DNA of 64,000 bases from Azolla caroliniana (Eukaryota; Polypodiophyta): positions 21,948,001 to 22,012,000 of the forward strand of contig JBHGNT010000005.1 in the NCBI GenBank assembly GCA_043228905.1, written 5' to 3'. A program made the position numbers and the translations under genes. Position 1 is the stretch's first letter, and every line of letters starts with the position of its first letter. The notes beneath the pieces were generated by a model. That model saw only the letters and a program-made list of their open reading frames with translations. It ran no database searches and was not told the DNA's origin. Shown piece after piece: positions 47,276 to 59,500 of the stretch.

Positions 47276-48125
47276 TGTAGATAGTCCCTCCTTTTCGGGG
47301 GAGTCGGCTGGCCGAAATCGTATTTCGGTCGAATGGGAGTCAACCTAATAGAACTTCGGACATATGTGTATGTATGTGTATGTATGCATATATGTATATA
47401 TATATATGTGTTCTTATATATGTATATGAGATGAGCTAGTATATATAGTAAGAGTCGAACTAGCTACGTTTGTATGTGGGAATAGAACTTCGGACATATG
47501 TGTATGTATGTGTATGTATGCATATATGTATGTATGTTTATATATGTATATATATATATGTGTTCTTATATATGTATATGAGATGAGCTAGTATATATAG
47601 TAAGAGTCGAACTAGCTGCGTTTGTATGTGGGATAACTCATTGAGAGTAAAAACAGTGAGAAAAAGCGTGAAAGTATACTTAAGTGAAAAAGCGAGCGCG
47701 TGAGTCGTATAAGTATACATATTGCAAGAGAAGAGTTAGACAGAGAACGACTGAGAGCAAACATAGTAGTGGATGTGCGGGTGCCATAGCTCAGAAGTTG
47801 AGCATGAGAGGAAACAAAGGAATGAGAGTGTAATAGAAAGAAAAGAAAAAGACAAGTCAAGAAGCCTTGAAGGCTTCGAAAGAGATAGACACCTACGAGT
47901 TAGGGTTTGGTGCACTCGGCTGGAATTATGGTTTCAGAGTGCAACCATACCAAATCAGGTTCTATCATTCTATGTTGGAATTTCGTTTATCTCATAGTGG
48001 AAATTTCTTGTTCCCGTGGTTTTTCCCTGAAATAAGGGTTTTCCACATAAATCGTGTGTTACTTGTTTTATTTCTGATTGTGACTAAGTCTATTTGCAAC
48101 TACCGTCTGAGTAGAATTCATATCA
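47276..48125 (+). repeat. Copia 1 5' LTR (850 bp, with internal duplication)
   Basis: Starts TGTAGATAG and ends CATATCA. It holds a tandem duplication: unit 1 at 47347-47480, unit 2 at 47481-47632, each starting AATAGAACTTCGG. The 3' LTR has a single copy. TATATATAG boxes precede the likely transcription start. Confidence 0.93.
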
Positions 48126-48128
48126 ATT

Positions 48129-48140
48129 TGGTATTAGAGC
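48129..48140 (+). promoter_or_regulatory. Copia 1 primer-binding site
   Basis: Reads TGGTATTAGAGC, three bases after the 5' LTR. It differs by one base from the TGGTATCAGAGC form, complementary to plant initiator Met-tRNA, found in most plant copia elements. Confidence 0.88.
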
Positions 48141-48150
48141 GTGGTTCTAA

Positions 48151-49013
48151 ATGGAAGGGGGTGTGAATGACTTTCCGGGGATGATTGTCCTAAACTCACA
48201 AAACTACTCAGACTGGAAGATCAAAATGGAAGATCTCCTGATAGTCAAAGATTTATATGAGCCTATAGAAAATAAGGAGGTGGGGTAATAGAACCTGAGT
48301 GGAAAATGTTACATAGAAAGGCAATGGCAACTATAAAATAGTGTGTAGACATTAGCGTCCTACAACACATAACAAGTGATACCAATGCTTTCGAGTTATG
48401 GCATAAACTCTCAGCTCTCTATGAAAGGAAAAATGCCCTAAATAAAACTTCCTTAATGAGGAAGATAGTGAGACTAAAGTACGTAGATGGGGAGAGCATT
48501 GTAGAGCACATCAGTACTTTCATGGGACTGGTGAATCAGTTAGCATTAGCGAAGTTCCTATTAGATGATGTTATGTAGGCCACACTACTACTATGTACTC
48601 TACCGGATAGTTGGGAAAACCTAATAGTGACACTCAACATTTCATGTAAAGAAGACAATCTATCTTTACAAGTAGTAAAGACAAGTATTTTAAATGAAGA
48701 GACAAGAAGAAAGGATAAGAGTGCCTTGTCTCAATCGGAAGCTAATGTGACCCAAGAACTTAGTAGAGGTAAAAGAGAGCATAGAAGTCAAGAAAATGGA
48801 GATAGGTTTTATGGAAGATCGAAATCTAGAGGAAGACCTACATGCTTCTATTGTGGGAAGCCTAGCCACTTCCAAAAGAATTGTCGACACCTTAGAAAGG
48901 ATAGAGGCATGGCTGATGAGGTCGAACCTAGAAAAATTTATGATGATAAAAACACTCAGCCATTGCAACCAGTGAGGAAGATATGTTATTTATCTGTGAA
49001 CAAGTTAGTGTGA
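48151..49013 (+). pseudogene. Copia 1 gag
   Basis: ATG at 48151, then NSQNYSDWKIKMEDLLIVKD. A frameshift and stop occur at about 48285, after which the frame resumes at 48297 with the gag core (FELWHKLSALYERKNALNK, then MRKIVRLKYVDGES). A CCHC knuckle, CFYCGKPSHFQKNC, lies at about 48841-48885. In-frame stops are at 48339 and 48577. Gag would form the particle that packages element RNA. Confidence 0.88.
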
Positions 49014-50056
49014 ATCTTGCAAATGCTGAGTGCTCATGGGTAGTGGATTCCGGTGCATCATTCCACCTAACTCCCAAAAGAGAATGTTTCTCATCCTACA
49101 TAGCCGGTGACTATGGCTACGTAAGGATGGGAAATGACGGTGAATGCAAGATTGTGGGCATAGGAAATGTGTTTTTGCTAACATCTACTGGCTGCAAGTT
49201 AACATTGAAGGATATACACCATGTTCCAGATGTTAGATTGAATCTGATATCGGCTGGACGGTTAGACAATGATGGCTATAGTGGTGGTTTTCGAAATGGT
49301 ACATGGAAGTTCTGTAAAGGGAGCCTGATTGTGGCTTGAGCCCAAAAATAGAACACATTGCATGTAATATATGCAAAGTTGTGGCGAGATGAAGCAAATG
49401 TAGGGGCCGACTCAGATGGTGAGTTGTGGCATAAAAGGCTCAGACACATGAGCGAAAGGGGAATGCATATCCTTGCGGAAAAGGATTTTCTACCAGAGGT
49501 GAAAGGAATACACTTGGAAAAGTGTGTGGACTGCTTGGTTGGAAAGCAGGATAGAACAACCTTTCACTCTAGGCCTCCGATGAGAAGAGGGCATGCCTTA
49601 GAATTGGTTCACATAGATGTGTGTTATGTGGATGCCCCATCACATAGTGGTGGACAATACTTCGTTACATTTATTGATGACTTCAGCAGGAAGGTGTGGG
49701 CTTTTGTGTTGGTATCTAAAGACCAAGTGTTGTCGGTCTTTAAAGTGTTTCATGCAAGGGTAGAAAGAGAATCTGGACAGAAGTTGAAAGTTGTCCGGAC
49801 AGACAATGGTGGTGAGTATAGAGGCCAATTTGAGATGTACTGCAAGACTCAAGGCATCAAACTTGAGTATACGGTGCCGAAGACACCTGAGCTAAATGGT
49901 CTAGCTGAGAGAATGAATCAGACCATAATGGAAAGGGTAAGAAGCATGTTGGCGCATGCAAAATTGTCAAAGTCATATTGGGCTGAGGCAATGTTGACGA
50001 TTGTCTACCTTATAAACAGGTCTCCCTCAATACCTTTGAAGGGGGATGTCCCATAG
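48983..50056 (+). pseudogene. Copia 1 protease and integrase
   Basis: Two frames in one phase (48983-49339, 49358-50056) are split by a stop near 49338. Protease: WVVDSGASFHLTP with the catalytic Asp. Integrase: LWHKRLRHMSERG with the HHCC zinc residues, then HIDVCYV, DNGGEYRGQF and NGLAERMNQTI, which give the D,D-35-E triad. KSYWAEAML follows. The domain is well kept. Confidence 0.92.
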
Positions 50057-50592
50057 AGGGTGTGGACAGGAATAAATGTGTCTTATCACCACTTAAGGGT
50101 GTTTGGATGTTTGGTCTATGTACATGTTGCTAAGATAAGAGGTCAAAGCTGGACAACAAGTCCAAGCCTTGTATATTCTTGAGTTATTCGGAAGACGAGT
50201 TCGAGTACAAAATGTGGGATCTCCTTGATAAGAAAGTGATAAGAAGTTGAGATGTCATAAATTTCATGGAAGACAAGACAATCGAAGATTGGAAGCAACA
50301 AAGACCATAGTCGTCTTCCCAATCGACTACTGTCATGGAGTCGACACTAGTCCATCCCACTCCCACACAACCAGTCGGCAGACAATAGCCGGCTGATGAA
50401 GTCGAGTCTGAGTCGGCTGACACTCAACAACAAACTGATACACACGAATCAGAGTCAGAAGAAAGTGAATCTGAGACAGTTACTGAAGGAAGAAGATATC
50501 CACAAAGACAAAGGAAGGTCTCCTCTCGATATCCGGTCAGTCAATATATCCTCTTTACTGATGAAGGGGAACCAGAATGCTATGAAGAGGCC

Positions 50593-51700
50593 ATGACTGA
50601 TGTACACAAGGCGAAATGGTATAATGCCATGCAAGAGGAAATGGATTCCTTGCATGAGAACTTCACCTATGAGTTAATGGAGTTGCCTAATGGTAAGAAG
50701 GCACTTAGAAACAAATGGGTCTACAAATTAAAGACTGGAGAAGATGGAAGTACACCTAAGTATAAGGCTCGCATTGTCGTGAATGGTTTCCAACAGTAAA
50801 AGGGTGTTGATTTTGATGAGATTTTTGCTCCAGTTGTCAAGATGGCTTCCATCCGAACTGTTTTGAGTATGGCCACCAGTATGAATCTGGAAATTGAACA
50901 GTTGGATATTAAAACAACTTTCTTGCATGGTGAGTTGGAAGAGGAAATCTATATGCAACAACTGGAGGGCTTTGAGGTGAAAGGAAAAGAGAACCTTGTA
51001 TGTAGGTTGAGGAAAAGCCTGTATGGGCTAAAGCAAGCTCCAAGACAATGGTATAAGAAATTTGAGTCCTTCATGTTGGAACATGGATTCCACAAAACAC
51101 AAGTTGATCATTGTGTATTTGTGAAAAGGTATGATGAAGGTGATTTTCTTATTCTTTTGTTATATGTGGATGATATATGTTGGTTGTTGGACAGGATGGT
51201 AAAAAGATTGCCAGCTTGAAGAAAGCATTGAGCAAATCTTTTGCCATGAAAGACGTAGGATTGGCAAAACAGATTTTGGGAATGCATATAGTTCGGGACA
51301 AGACTAAAAACATGCTATGGCTATCACAAGAGAAATATGTGACGAAAGTGTTGCAAATGTTCAACATGTACAATGAAAAATCGGTTGGATCTCCATTGCC
51401 AGTGGAATGTAAGCTAAATTCAAGACAATGTCCGAAAGCTGAGAAAGATAAGGTAGAGATGAGGAGGGTGCCGTATGCATCGGTTGTTGGTAGCTTAATG
51501 TATGCTATGGTCTGCACAAGGCCGGACATTGCTTTTGCTGTTGAGACAGTTAGTCGTTACATGAGTAATCTTGGAAAGGAGCATTGGGCAGCTGTAAAAT
51601 GGATACTCAGATACCTCAAAGGAACTTTGAGTGTATGCCTTAGATATGGCTCCGGGAAACCTATGCTAGAAGGTTTCATAGATCTGATATGTCGGGGAAT
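50593..51700 (+). pseudogene. Copia 1 reverse transcriptase
   Basis: Reads ALRNKWVYKLKTGEDG, a stop near 50798, then VDFDEIFAPVVKMASIRTVL, motif A LDIKTTFLHGELEEEIYM, YGLKQAPRQWYKKF and LLYVDDI. A frameshift occurs directly after YVDD (51177). The other phase continues with KKALSKSFAMKDVG, PYASVVGSLMYAMVCTRPDI and AVKWILRYLKGT. Confidence 0.93.
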
Positions 51701-52110
51701 GTAGATTCTAACCGATCCACATTAGGGTATGTGATGACTTATTTAGGGGGAGCCGAGTCATGGCAATCAAGATTGCAAAAGGTTGCGGCTTTATCAACCA
51801 TAGAGGCTGAATATATGGCTACAGTGGAAGCCGAAAAAGAATTAATTTGGATGAGAGATTTTTTAAGTGAACTAGGAATGAAACAAGAAACATTCCTACT
51901 TCATTGTGATAATTAGAGTGCAATACACCTCGCGAAGAATGCTGCCTATCACTCTCGTACAAAGCACATTCAAAGGAGGTATCATTGATTGCGAGAAAGA
52001 GTGGAAGAAAATGAGTTCGCTTTAATGAAGATCCATACTGATGAAAATGGATCAGATATGCTTACTAAAGTCTTGTCTATGGAAAAACTTGTTGCGTGCC
52101 GGCAAAAGAC
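51689..52110 (+). pseudogene. Copia 1 RNase H and end of pol
   Basis: A phase change near 51689 is followed by GYVMTYLGGAESWQSRLQ, KVAALSTIEAEYMATVEAEK and FLLHCDN, then a TAG at 51914. The same phase continues with SAIHLAKN...SRTKHIQRRYH. Catalytic Asp/Glu residues are present. Confidence 0.9.
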
Positions 52111-52140
52111 TGGTTTGGTTGACTCTCCCCTTACAGGAGT

Positions 52141-52150
52141 GAAGGGGGAG
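52141..52150 (+). promoter_or_regulatory. Copia 1 polypurine tract
   Basis: GAAGGGGGAG lies eight bases before the 3' LTR and would prime plus-strand DNA synthesis. Confidence 0.85.
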
Positions 52151-52157
52151 TTCGTTA

Positions 52158-52884
52158 TGTAGATAGTCCCTCCTTTTCGGGGGAGTCGGTCGAAAAGCCA
52201 ACTCGAGAGTCGACTGAGAATCGGTTGAGAAGCCGACTCAAGAGCCGAAATCGGTTGAGAAGCCGAAGTCGACTGGGAGTTGGCCTAATAGAACTTCGAA
52301 CAAACATATACATATACATATATGTGTTCTTATATATGTATATGAGCTAGTATATATAGTAAGAGTTGAACTAGCTGCGTTTGTATGTGGGATAACTCAT
52401 TGAGAGTAAAAACAGTGAGAAAAAACGTGAAAGTATACCTAAGTGAAAAAGCGAGCGCGTGAGTCGTACAAGTATACATATTGCAAGAGAAGAGTTAGAC
52501 AGAGAACGACTGAGAGCAAGCACAGTAGTGGCTGTGCGGGTGCCATAGCTCAGAAGTTGAGCGTGAAAGGAAACAAAGGAAGGAGAGTGTAATAGAAAGA
52601 AAAGAAAAAGACAAGTCAAGAATCCTTGAAGCCTTCGAAAGAGATGGACACCTACGAGTTAGGGTTTGGTGCACTCGGCTAGAATTGTGGTTTTAGAGTG
52701 CAACTATACCAAATCAGGTTCTATAAGTCTGTGTTAGAATTTCGTTTATCTCATAGTGGAAATTTCCTGTTCCCGTGGTTTTTCCCTGAAATAAGGGTTT
52801 TCCATGTAAATCGTGTGTTACTTGTTTTATTTCTGATTGTGACTAAGTCTATTTGCAACTACCATCTGAGTAGAATTCATATCA
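52158..52884 (+). repeat. Copia 1 3' LTR (727 bp)
   Basis: TGTAGATAG to CATATCA. It lacks the 134-bp duplication of the 5' LTR but has, at about 52185-52285, several GAGAAGCCGA/GTCGACT units that the 5' LTR lacks. Confidence 0.93.
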
Positions 52885-52989
52885 AATTTCACATGCTTAG
52901 CTTTCTTCAGTCATTGGATCCATGTAACATAACATTGGTCCATTGACAAGATTCAATACATGTTTGAGTAGCATTAAAGCAAAGACTGA

Positions 52990-53410
52990 TTACAAGAGTG
53001 CATGTCAAAAGTGCATGTGAATTCGGTTCAGACATGGATTAGTTTATGTTGGGGATGGTATGGTAGCATCCCATCGGTTCCATGAGAATATGTTGTATGT
53101 TGGGTTAGCGTCATAGACAAAAACGCAAAGAAAGTTTTAATGTTCAAACTTCAAAGTGCGCATGTAGACTAGTTTCAAACACGAGTGAAATAAGAGTTTA
53201 TGTGGAATTAGCTTTAAAAGAAGAGTCCATGTGGATTAGCTTCAAAAACACAAGGATCAGAAAAGAAAGGTCATGGTAAATTACATGTGAATTAGATCAA
53301 GAACCCAGAAGGATAACAAAGAAAAGAAAAGATTATGGCAGAGTGGTGTGGATTAAGCTTCAAAACACACATACAAGGATTGTTGATGAAAACTGAGAAC
53401 GCATGTGGAT
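52990..53410. repeat. Scattered CATGTGGATTAGCTTCAAA motif, six or so degenerate copies
   Basis: Variants occur at about 53010, 53162, 53200, 53228, 53283, 53348 and 53401, about 30-60 bases apart except for one larger gap. This is the zone just downstream of TOP2 and may include its 3' UTR. Confidence 0.5.
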
Positions 53411-53581
53411 TGTTGATGGCATTGTACCTAACACAAATTTTGAGAAAGGAATTGTCATCAACTTGATGACAAGGGAGTGGAGTGTGCACACGATCATCTT
53501 TCATCATTCAGTTTCTTCACCACAGAAATCAGATTCAATCATCATCAGCCATGTCGCAAGTGTCGCAATATGTGTGCATTT

Positions 53582-56500
53582 TCAATCCGAATCTTCATCG
53601 GCAAAATCAGACTCCTCTTCCAAATCATCATCACTGCCTCGCTCTTCCTCCGCATCATCGTCATCGCTAATAACATACTGTGCAACAGTCCGATTTGCAC
53701 GTCTTGGACGAGCGGCAGCATGAGTGAGAGAAAGGGGGGGGGAGGAAGAGCTCTTCCTCCTTCATTCTCTCCTTCCTCTCCCAACCTAGAAAGCATAGAA
53801 CCACTCCTCTTATGGAAAGGAGATGACCTCATTCTCCTTACTTTCTGAGCAGGAGACTCATCATCATCATCATCTTCTTCTTCTTCTTCTGGAGCAAGCA
53901 TCTCATCAATGAGCGTTCTCCCTTTTGATTTGGTAGTGGTATTACCTCTCTTTTTTGCTACTTCTACATTCACATCAACATCCTTTTTATTTGTTGTTGC
54001 ATTGTTCATAACCTTCGTATTAAACCCTAAGGTGAAGATACCTTTATCCCTCTTCCTGACTGCTACAACTGATCCTGATGGATTGGTTTTATTGCCTTTC
54101 ACCTTCTTGCAAAAATCCCAATCAGAGTCATCTTCTCCATCATCATCAACTTCTTCATAAGCATCCTCACTATCGCTCTCTATTGCCATCTTCTTGGGCA
54201 TTTCTTCTCTGCTTATCCCAGTCTTTGGTTTTTCTTCTCTCTCATCACCAATCACTTTGTCCACCTCGGAGACATATCTGACACCATTGATTAGTGTTGG
54301 CCCTGAAACTGTTTCAACGACAGACACCACGTGTTATGGCAGCATTGAATTCATGTGTTAAGTTGAAATTATATTAAAACTTACAAATATAAGCTAAGCT
54401 ATATAACCTTAAAAAGACATGGAGTGTTAAAAGCAATATTGATTCTAAATGTCCATTAGAAAGTAGAAGTCCCACCGTTCTTTAAAAATTAGAAGTACAA
54501 ATAAAATGTATAAATGTGATGATGCCGCATTGCAGTAAAGCAACAAGTCTAATAATACTTTCATTGACGAAATATTTCATATTTCAAATTTGAGATCATT
54601 ACACTAACAATTCATATTTTTCATGAAGTTTGCACGAAATCCATTGTCCATTAACAAATGGTTGGAAATTATATAGCATGGCTGTACTAATAAAGGGGTA
54701 ATAATGCTTATAAAACTGAGTAAAACATATCTCATTACAAATGTCGTGCATTAGATAATAGGGGATAATAGTTTTTGATATTACCATGCCCTGCAACAGT
54801 ATAGGCAACCAAATGCTCTCGGAGGCCCAATCTGAGGTTCTCATCATTGCTTTCTAAAGGCTGCAAAAGGTTATTCACAGGGTAAATAAAAGAGGAGAAT
54901 ATTGTCTTATAGCTTGCAAACTCACCATAGCAGCTTTAGCTATAATTTGAGACTCCTTTGAAACAGCCTTCGCATGGTCTCCGGAGGGTTTTGCTGAGAC
55001 CAAATTTAACAGTATTCATGAATATAGTGGATCTACTCCTATTACATTGTTATTTAACAACAGCTTATATAAAAATAAAAAGAATATTGGAAATTATGAC
55101 AATAGGACATTTAACATAGCCTATCATTACCATATGTAGCTTTTTTCACAATCGCATGCTTGAATGGCTTATCCCCTCCTTTAAACATGTGCTTCATCTC
55201 GTATTCCTCCTCCTTGGCTTCCTCCAGCTCTTGAGCCTGGTTGGTATTACATGCATAAACTATTCAATGATCCCTTAGAGATTCATAACCCTATAAGCAA
55301 GCTTCATGTATGCATAGCATATATCATATTCTCTAAAGATTCGTAGAATGTTCAAGACACCATACTTCTTATAAACTCATATTGACAACAAGATGAGTGT
55401 AGTGCCAGTATAAGTGAGTCTGATGCATAGAATGTTCAATGTCCCATGCTTCTTACAAACCATTTTATAGAAAGAAGGTAATATCATGAATGTATAAGAT
55501 TAGATGATCCTACATTTAGTTGCTGAATGAACGCTTCAAGGTCTCTGATCCACAAAGACTTAGGGGTAGCTCTCCTCAACTCTTCTACGTCACCCTCTAA
55601 CTTGTCTCTTTCATTGCACAAATTTTGCACTTTCTCCAAGGTTAAGCTCCCTATTGTCATGGATAGTAGGTATTCATAATCAGCAGCTTTCACCCCTGTC
55701 ATTACCATCTCTTCTGAATCATTTACTTCTTCCGTTTCAAGATTTTCAGTGCCAGCTACCATTGGTTCAGACTTCTTTGATTTCTTTGGAAATGGAGTGA
55801 ATCCATTGATCTTCAACTCTATCAGAAGCTCAGCTCGCCTTCTATTATTCACGATAATCTCTCCTTTCATCACACCCAGTACAAATCGCACCTTGTTATC
55901 AAGCTTAAGAAGCTCCAGCTGCAGATTCTCAAGCTGAATTTCTTTTCGCTTCACATACAGATCGAAACGGATGGAGAAAAACGTCTCTAATACTGTGCTT
56001 TAGTCAAGGAAATCGTGCTCACAGTGTAATCAGACGGAAACAAGACTTCCAATACATTAAAAACAATCAAATGTGAAGAAAATAATAGGATACTTTGTTC
56101 TGGAGTTCCATATTTTTGGATGACACCACGAGAATCAAATAGATGCATGTTGCTTGTACTTATTGACGTCTTTAGCTTGAACTTCTTGGGTATACCCTCG
56201 GCAAGTGCCATAACCATGTTGCACTCAGTTAACTGCACTTCAAAGTTGACCCGTGTGTCTGTGTTATGCTCTCTATAGTTCTACAATGTTAAAACCATTA
56301 TTTGTTAAATTCTACTTCCCAGGTCTTGGTTCTCAAAGTTAATGTATATCAATTCAAAATTAGTTCAGGTAAAAAGTAACGCCAGAAATTTCATTAAACC
56401 TACTAGTATTCCATATTATAAGATTGGACAGAAGTAGACGGAAGCTACCTTCACGAATGGCTCTTTTACCTTATCTGTGGGGGACATCATTCCTTCTAGA

Positions 56501-59500
56501 AACTCCTTGTAATCTTGGGTCCATTTCTTAACAGGGAGCTCTGTGATCCTTATTGTAGTGGCGTCCAATAGTTCATACATACCAGTGATAGTATAAGTCC
56601 TCCCTGATTCTTTGGTAGCAACAAGCTCAATACTTCCCTGGAAAAAATACCTATAATCTATATACAGTTCCGATGATCACTGAATGCAAAACCAAATTGT
56701 TGAAGATTACCTGAAATCCTTTGTACCAGGGATCCATTGGCTCCATGGAACGTCCATCAAGAAGCTTACGAATATTTGCAACAATATCCCTTGGATTATA
56801 GTTGGGAACAAACGTACTCCATCCAGTGCCAATCCCCTCACTCCCATTCACAAGAACCATTGGAATAATGGGACAATACCTGGAGTATGGTCTGGTATAT
56901 TAAATAGAAAGTCTGCACAATAGAAACACTCCATGGATATATCATGAGTCATGACAGAAGATACTTGCCAGATGGGTTCTATAGATTGACCATCTTCTCT
57001 CAGGTAATCTAGTAGAATGTCATCCTCTTTAGGGAACAGAAATCTTGTTATGGGAGAAAGGCACGTGAAAACATATCGACCACTTGCATGATCTTTACCA
57101 CCCTGTGTGAAAATGGAACTTTCACTGTCAATATTGTTCACAAAATCTTTAACAGAGGGGTTTCATATAGTTTACAATATTGTTTGGCTTCCATTCAAAT
57201 ATATTTACCTGAGTTCTTGTTCCAAACTGTCCAAGAGGGGATAGCAAATTTACGTTATTGCTACCAACATAATTCTGTGCCATTCCTATAATCGTGCTCA
57301 CAAGACTTTGTTCACCGTGGTGGTAATCAGAATGCTCAGAAACATAACCTGAAAATTGTGCTACCTGAAGAAATGTATAAGAACATCGATCATAAAAAAC
57401 AACACACGTTTGCATTGAAATACTGTAAGAAACAATACCTTGGCCTGGGTAATGAAATTACGCTTGAAAGAACAGAAAAGGATCTTTCTCTGTCCTGGCT
57501 TTAATCCATCCACCATTGATGGAATGGACCTTGACAAATCAGCCATGGAGAACAGAATCAACTCCTTGTTGATGAAGTCACGATATTTAATGATTTTAAC
57601 CGATTGATCAAGGTATGTTCCAGGCTACCACAAATGTAAGTCGCAATCAGCTTAACCAACTATATTTAATCCAGAGTACAATCTAGACTACAGGCATCGT
57701 ACTTCAAAATTTCGAAGCCATCTCTTGCGAGCATCAATTTTTTTCTTACTAAATGCCATCTCTATAGATTCCCCATCTTCGTCTATTTCCCATGCGAAAA
57801 TCTTCCTGTTCGTGTCAAGCTCTCTAAAGTACTCCTTGCCTTCTTTGGCAGTACTGGTACCCAGACCCTATAATTAGAGAAAAAAACGATCTCAAGAAAC
57901 ATTCCACCGCATGCATTAAGGTTGCTATTATGGATCTTTAGGCAACCTAGAAATTTTAATTTTGTTTCAATGTAAATAACTTGCATTCACCCATATTTGT
58001 AATCATAACTTGTCTCATAGACCAAATTTGGTCTGTAGTAGACATTATTATTTATCTTTTTTTTTCTTATTTCTCTATTGGTTTACATAAATGTATATAG
58101 CACATAGTTAAGCAACCTTATAGTACTTCATGCTCCAGCCTGATGTATGCCCATTCAGGGATTCTTTCCAAGCCTCATATTCTGGCATTGTATAGAATGA
58201 TAAAACTTTTCCAGTTTTATGTGTAGCCTGAACAAACAATAAAAAGATTAGAGATCTGAAACAATGTAAATACAGATTAGAGTTTTGAAACAGACCTTTA
58301 CGATTGGTGTGATGAATTCCACAAGAAAGTCAGGAATTTTCAAAAGAGACGGCCAGAATGAATGAATGAAGTTGATGAGCAAGCCTTTGATGTGAGATCC
58401 ATCATGATCCTGCAGCTATGCTTTTATTCGAAAGGCTCAAAGACACAAAGTGACCAAAAAAAAGTTGTGATAACACACCTGATCTGTCATTATCATCAAA
58501 TGACCATATCGGAGAGTTTTGACATTCGTGTATTCTTTGCCATGCTGAAGTTCTAAAATCTGTTTGATGTGATTTATTTCTTGGTTCTCCATTATTTGCT
58601 TGTGACTCGCCTCCCTTACATTCAAAAGCTTTCCTCGGAGTGGGAATACACCGTATCGGTTATGTCCAACTACACTAATACCACTCATCTGCATTGAAAA
58701 AACAGTTTAAACAACAAACAAACAAACAAACAAAAATACATACGGTGCGCTCAGATGTATCCTCAACAGATAACTAGAATAACAAACATACAGCAAGAGC
58801 TTTTGCTGAATCTCCTTCAGTCAATATCAAGGTACATCCTTCAGAGTATTTACCACCAGCATCATTTGCATCATCAAGTTTAGTTATACCAGTAATCCTT
58901 TGTCTCTTTGCACCATCATTTTTCTTAAGTTCTTTGCTTTGCTTAAAGTCAGCCCACGTCAAAATGTTTTCAACTACTCCACATTTTGTCACTGTACAGA
59001 GGCATCCAATGTTAAACAATGACCATTTTCTGTCAGGATTTTGATTTATGTATCATATAGTAAGCTCCAAGTGTTTAGAAATACCCTTTTTCATGAAATC
59101 TTGGGAAGGTTTGCACTTTGAACCAAAGCTGCTTTGTCTTATAGTTAATGTTTCCTTTGTTTGTGAATCAAATGCTGGATTATCAATAAGCGAGTTCACA
59201 AAGACCCACATGTGATTCTTAATTTGGAAGGCTTTTACTCCTGCATTCTTCTTCTTCTTATTCACAGCACCCAGAATATGATTCACTATCTGATCAGTTA
59301 CATACTGTACATGCGTTCCTCCTTTGATGGTCACAATTGAATTAACAAAACTCACCTTAAAATAGCAACATGAGGTTAGCCATCAATAGTGCATTGCAAG
59401 TAGCAGTTTAGTGGGTTTGAAATATACTTGCTGAAATTGGCCATCACTTAGACTGACACAAACTTCCCAGCGATCGTTAACATGCTCATAAATCCTGAAT

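Larger units (their letters stand above)
47276..52884 (+). mobile_element. Complete Ty1/copia LTR retrotransposon (copia 1), inactive
   Basis: Structure: 5' LTR 47276-48125, primer site 48129-48140, gag-pol 48151-52110, polypurine tract 52141-52150, 3' LTR 52158-52884. LTRs begin TG and end CA. Over about 350 bases compared by eye, the LTRs differ at about 20 sites (5-6%), so the insertion is not recent. The protein order gag, protease, integrase, RT, RNase H is that of copia. The SWQSRLQ and ALSTIEAEY wording of RNase H suggests the Tork/Tnt1 group. All domains are broken by shifts or stops. No 5-bp target duplication could be found (TGTCA before, AATTT after). Confidence 0.95.

Noticed and set aside
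47271-52889. 5-bp target duplication around copia 1
   Set aside because: TGTCA on the left does not match AATTT on the right; shifting the borders by a few bases does not help.
53709-53790. A possible short intron removing the TOP2 C9 run (donor after MLS-R, acceptor before RANR)
   Set aside because: It keeps frame, but it would delete the conserved SRL and RPR residues on both edges. A one-base homopolymer shift explains the data better. Left as an alternative.
56965-56970. GT donor CAA/GTATCT for TOP2 exon 13
   Set aside because: It puts the next exon out of frame. The GC donor four bases upstream restores the conserved Trp-Tyr pair.
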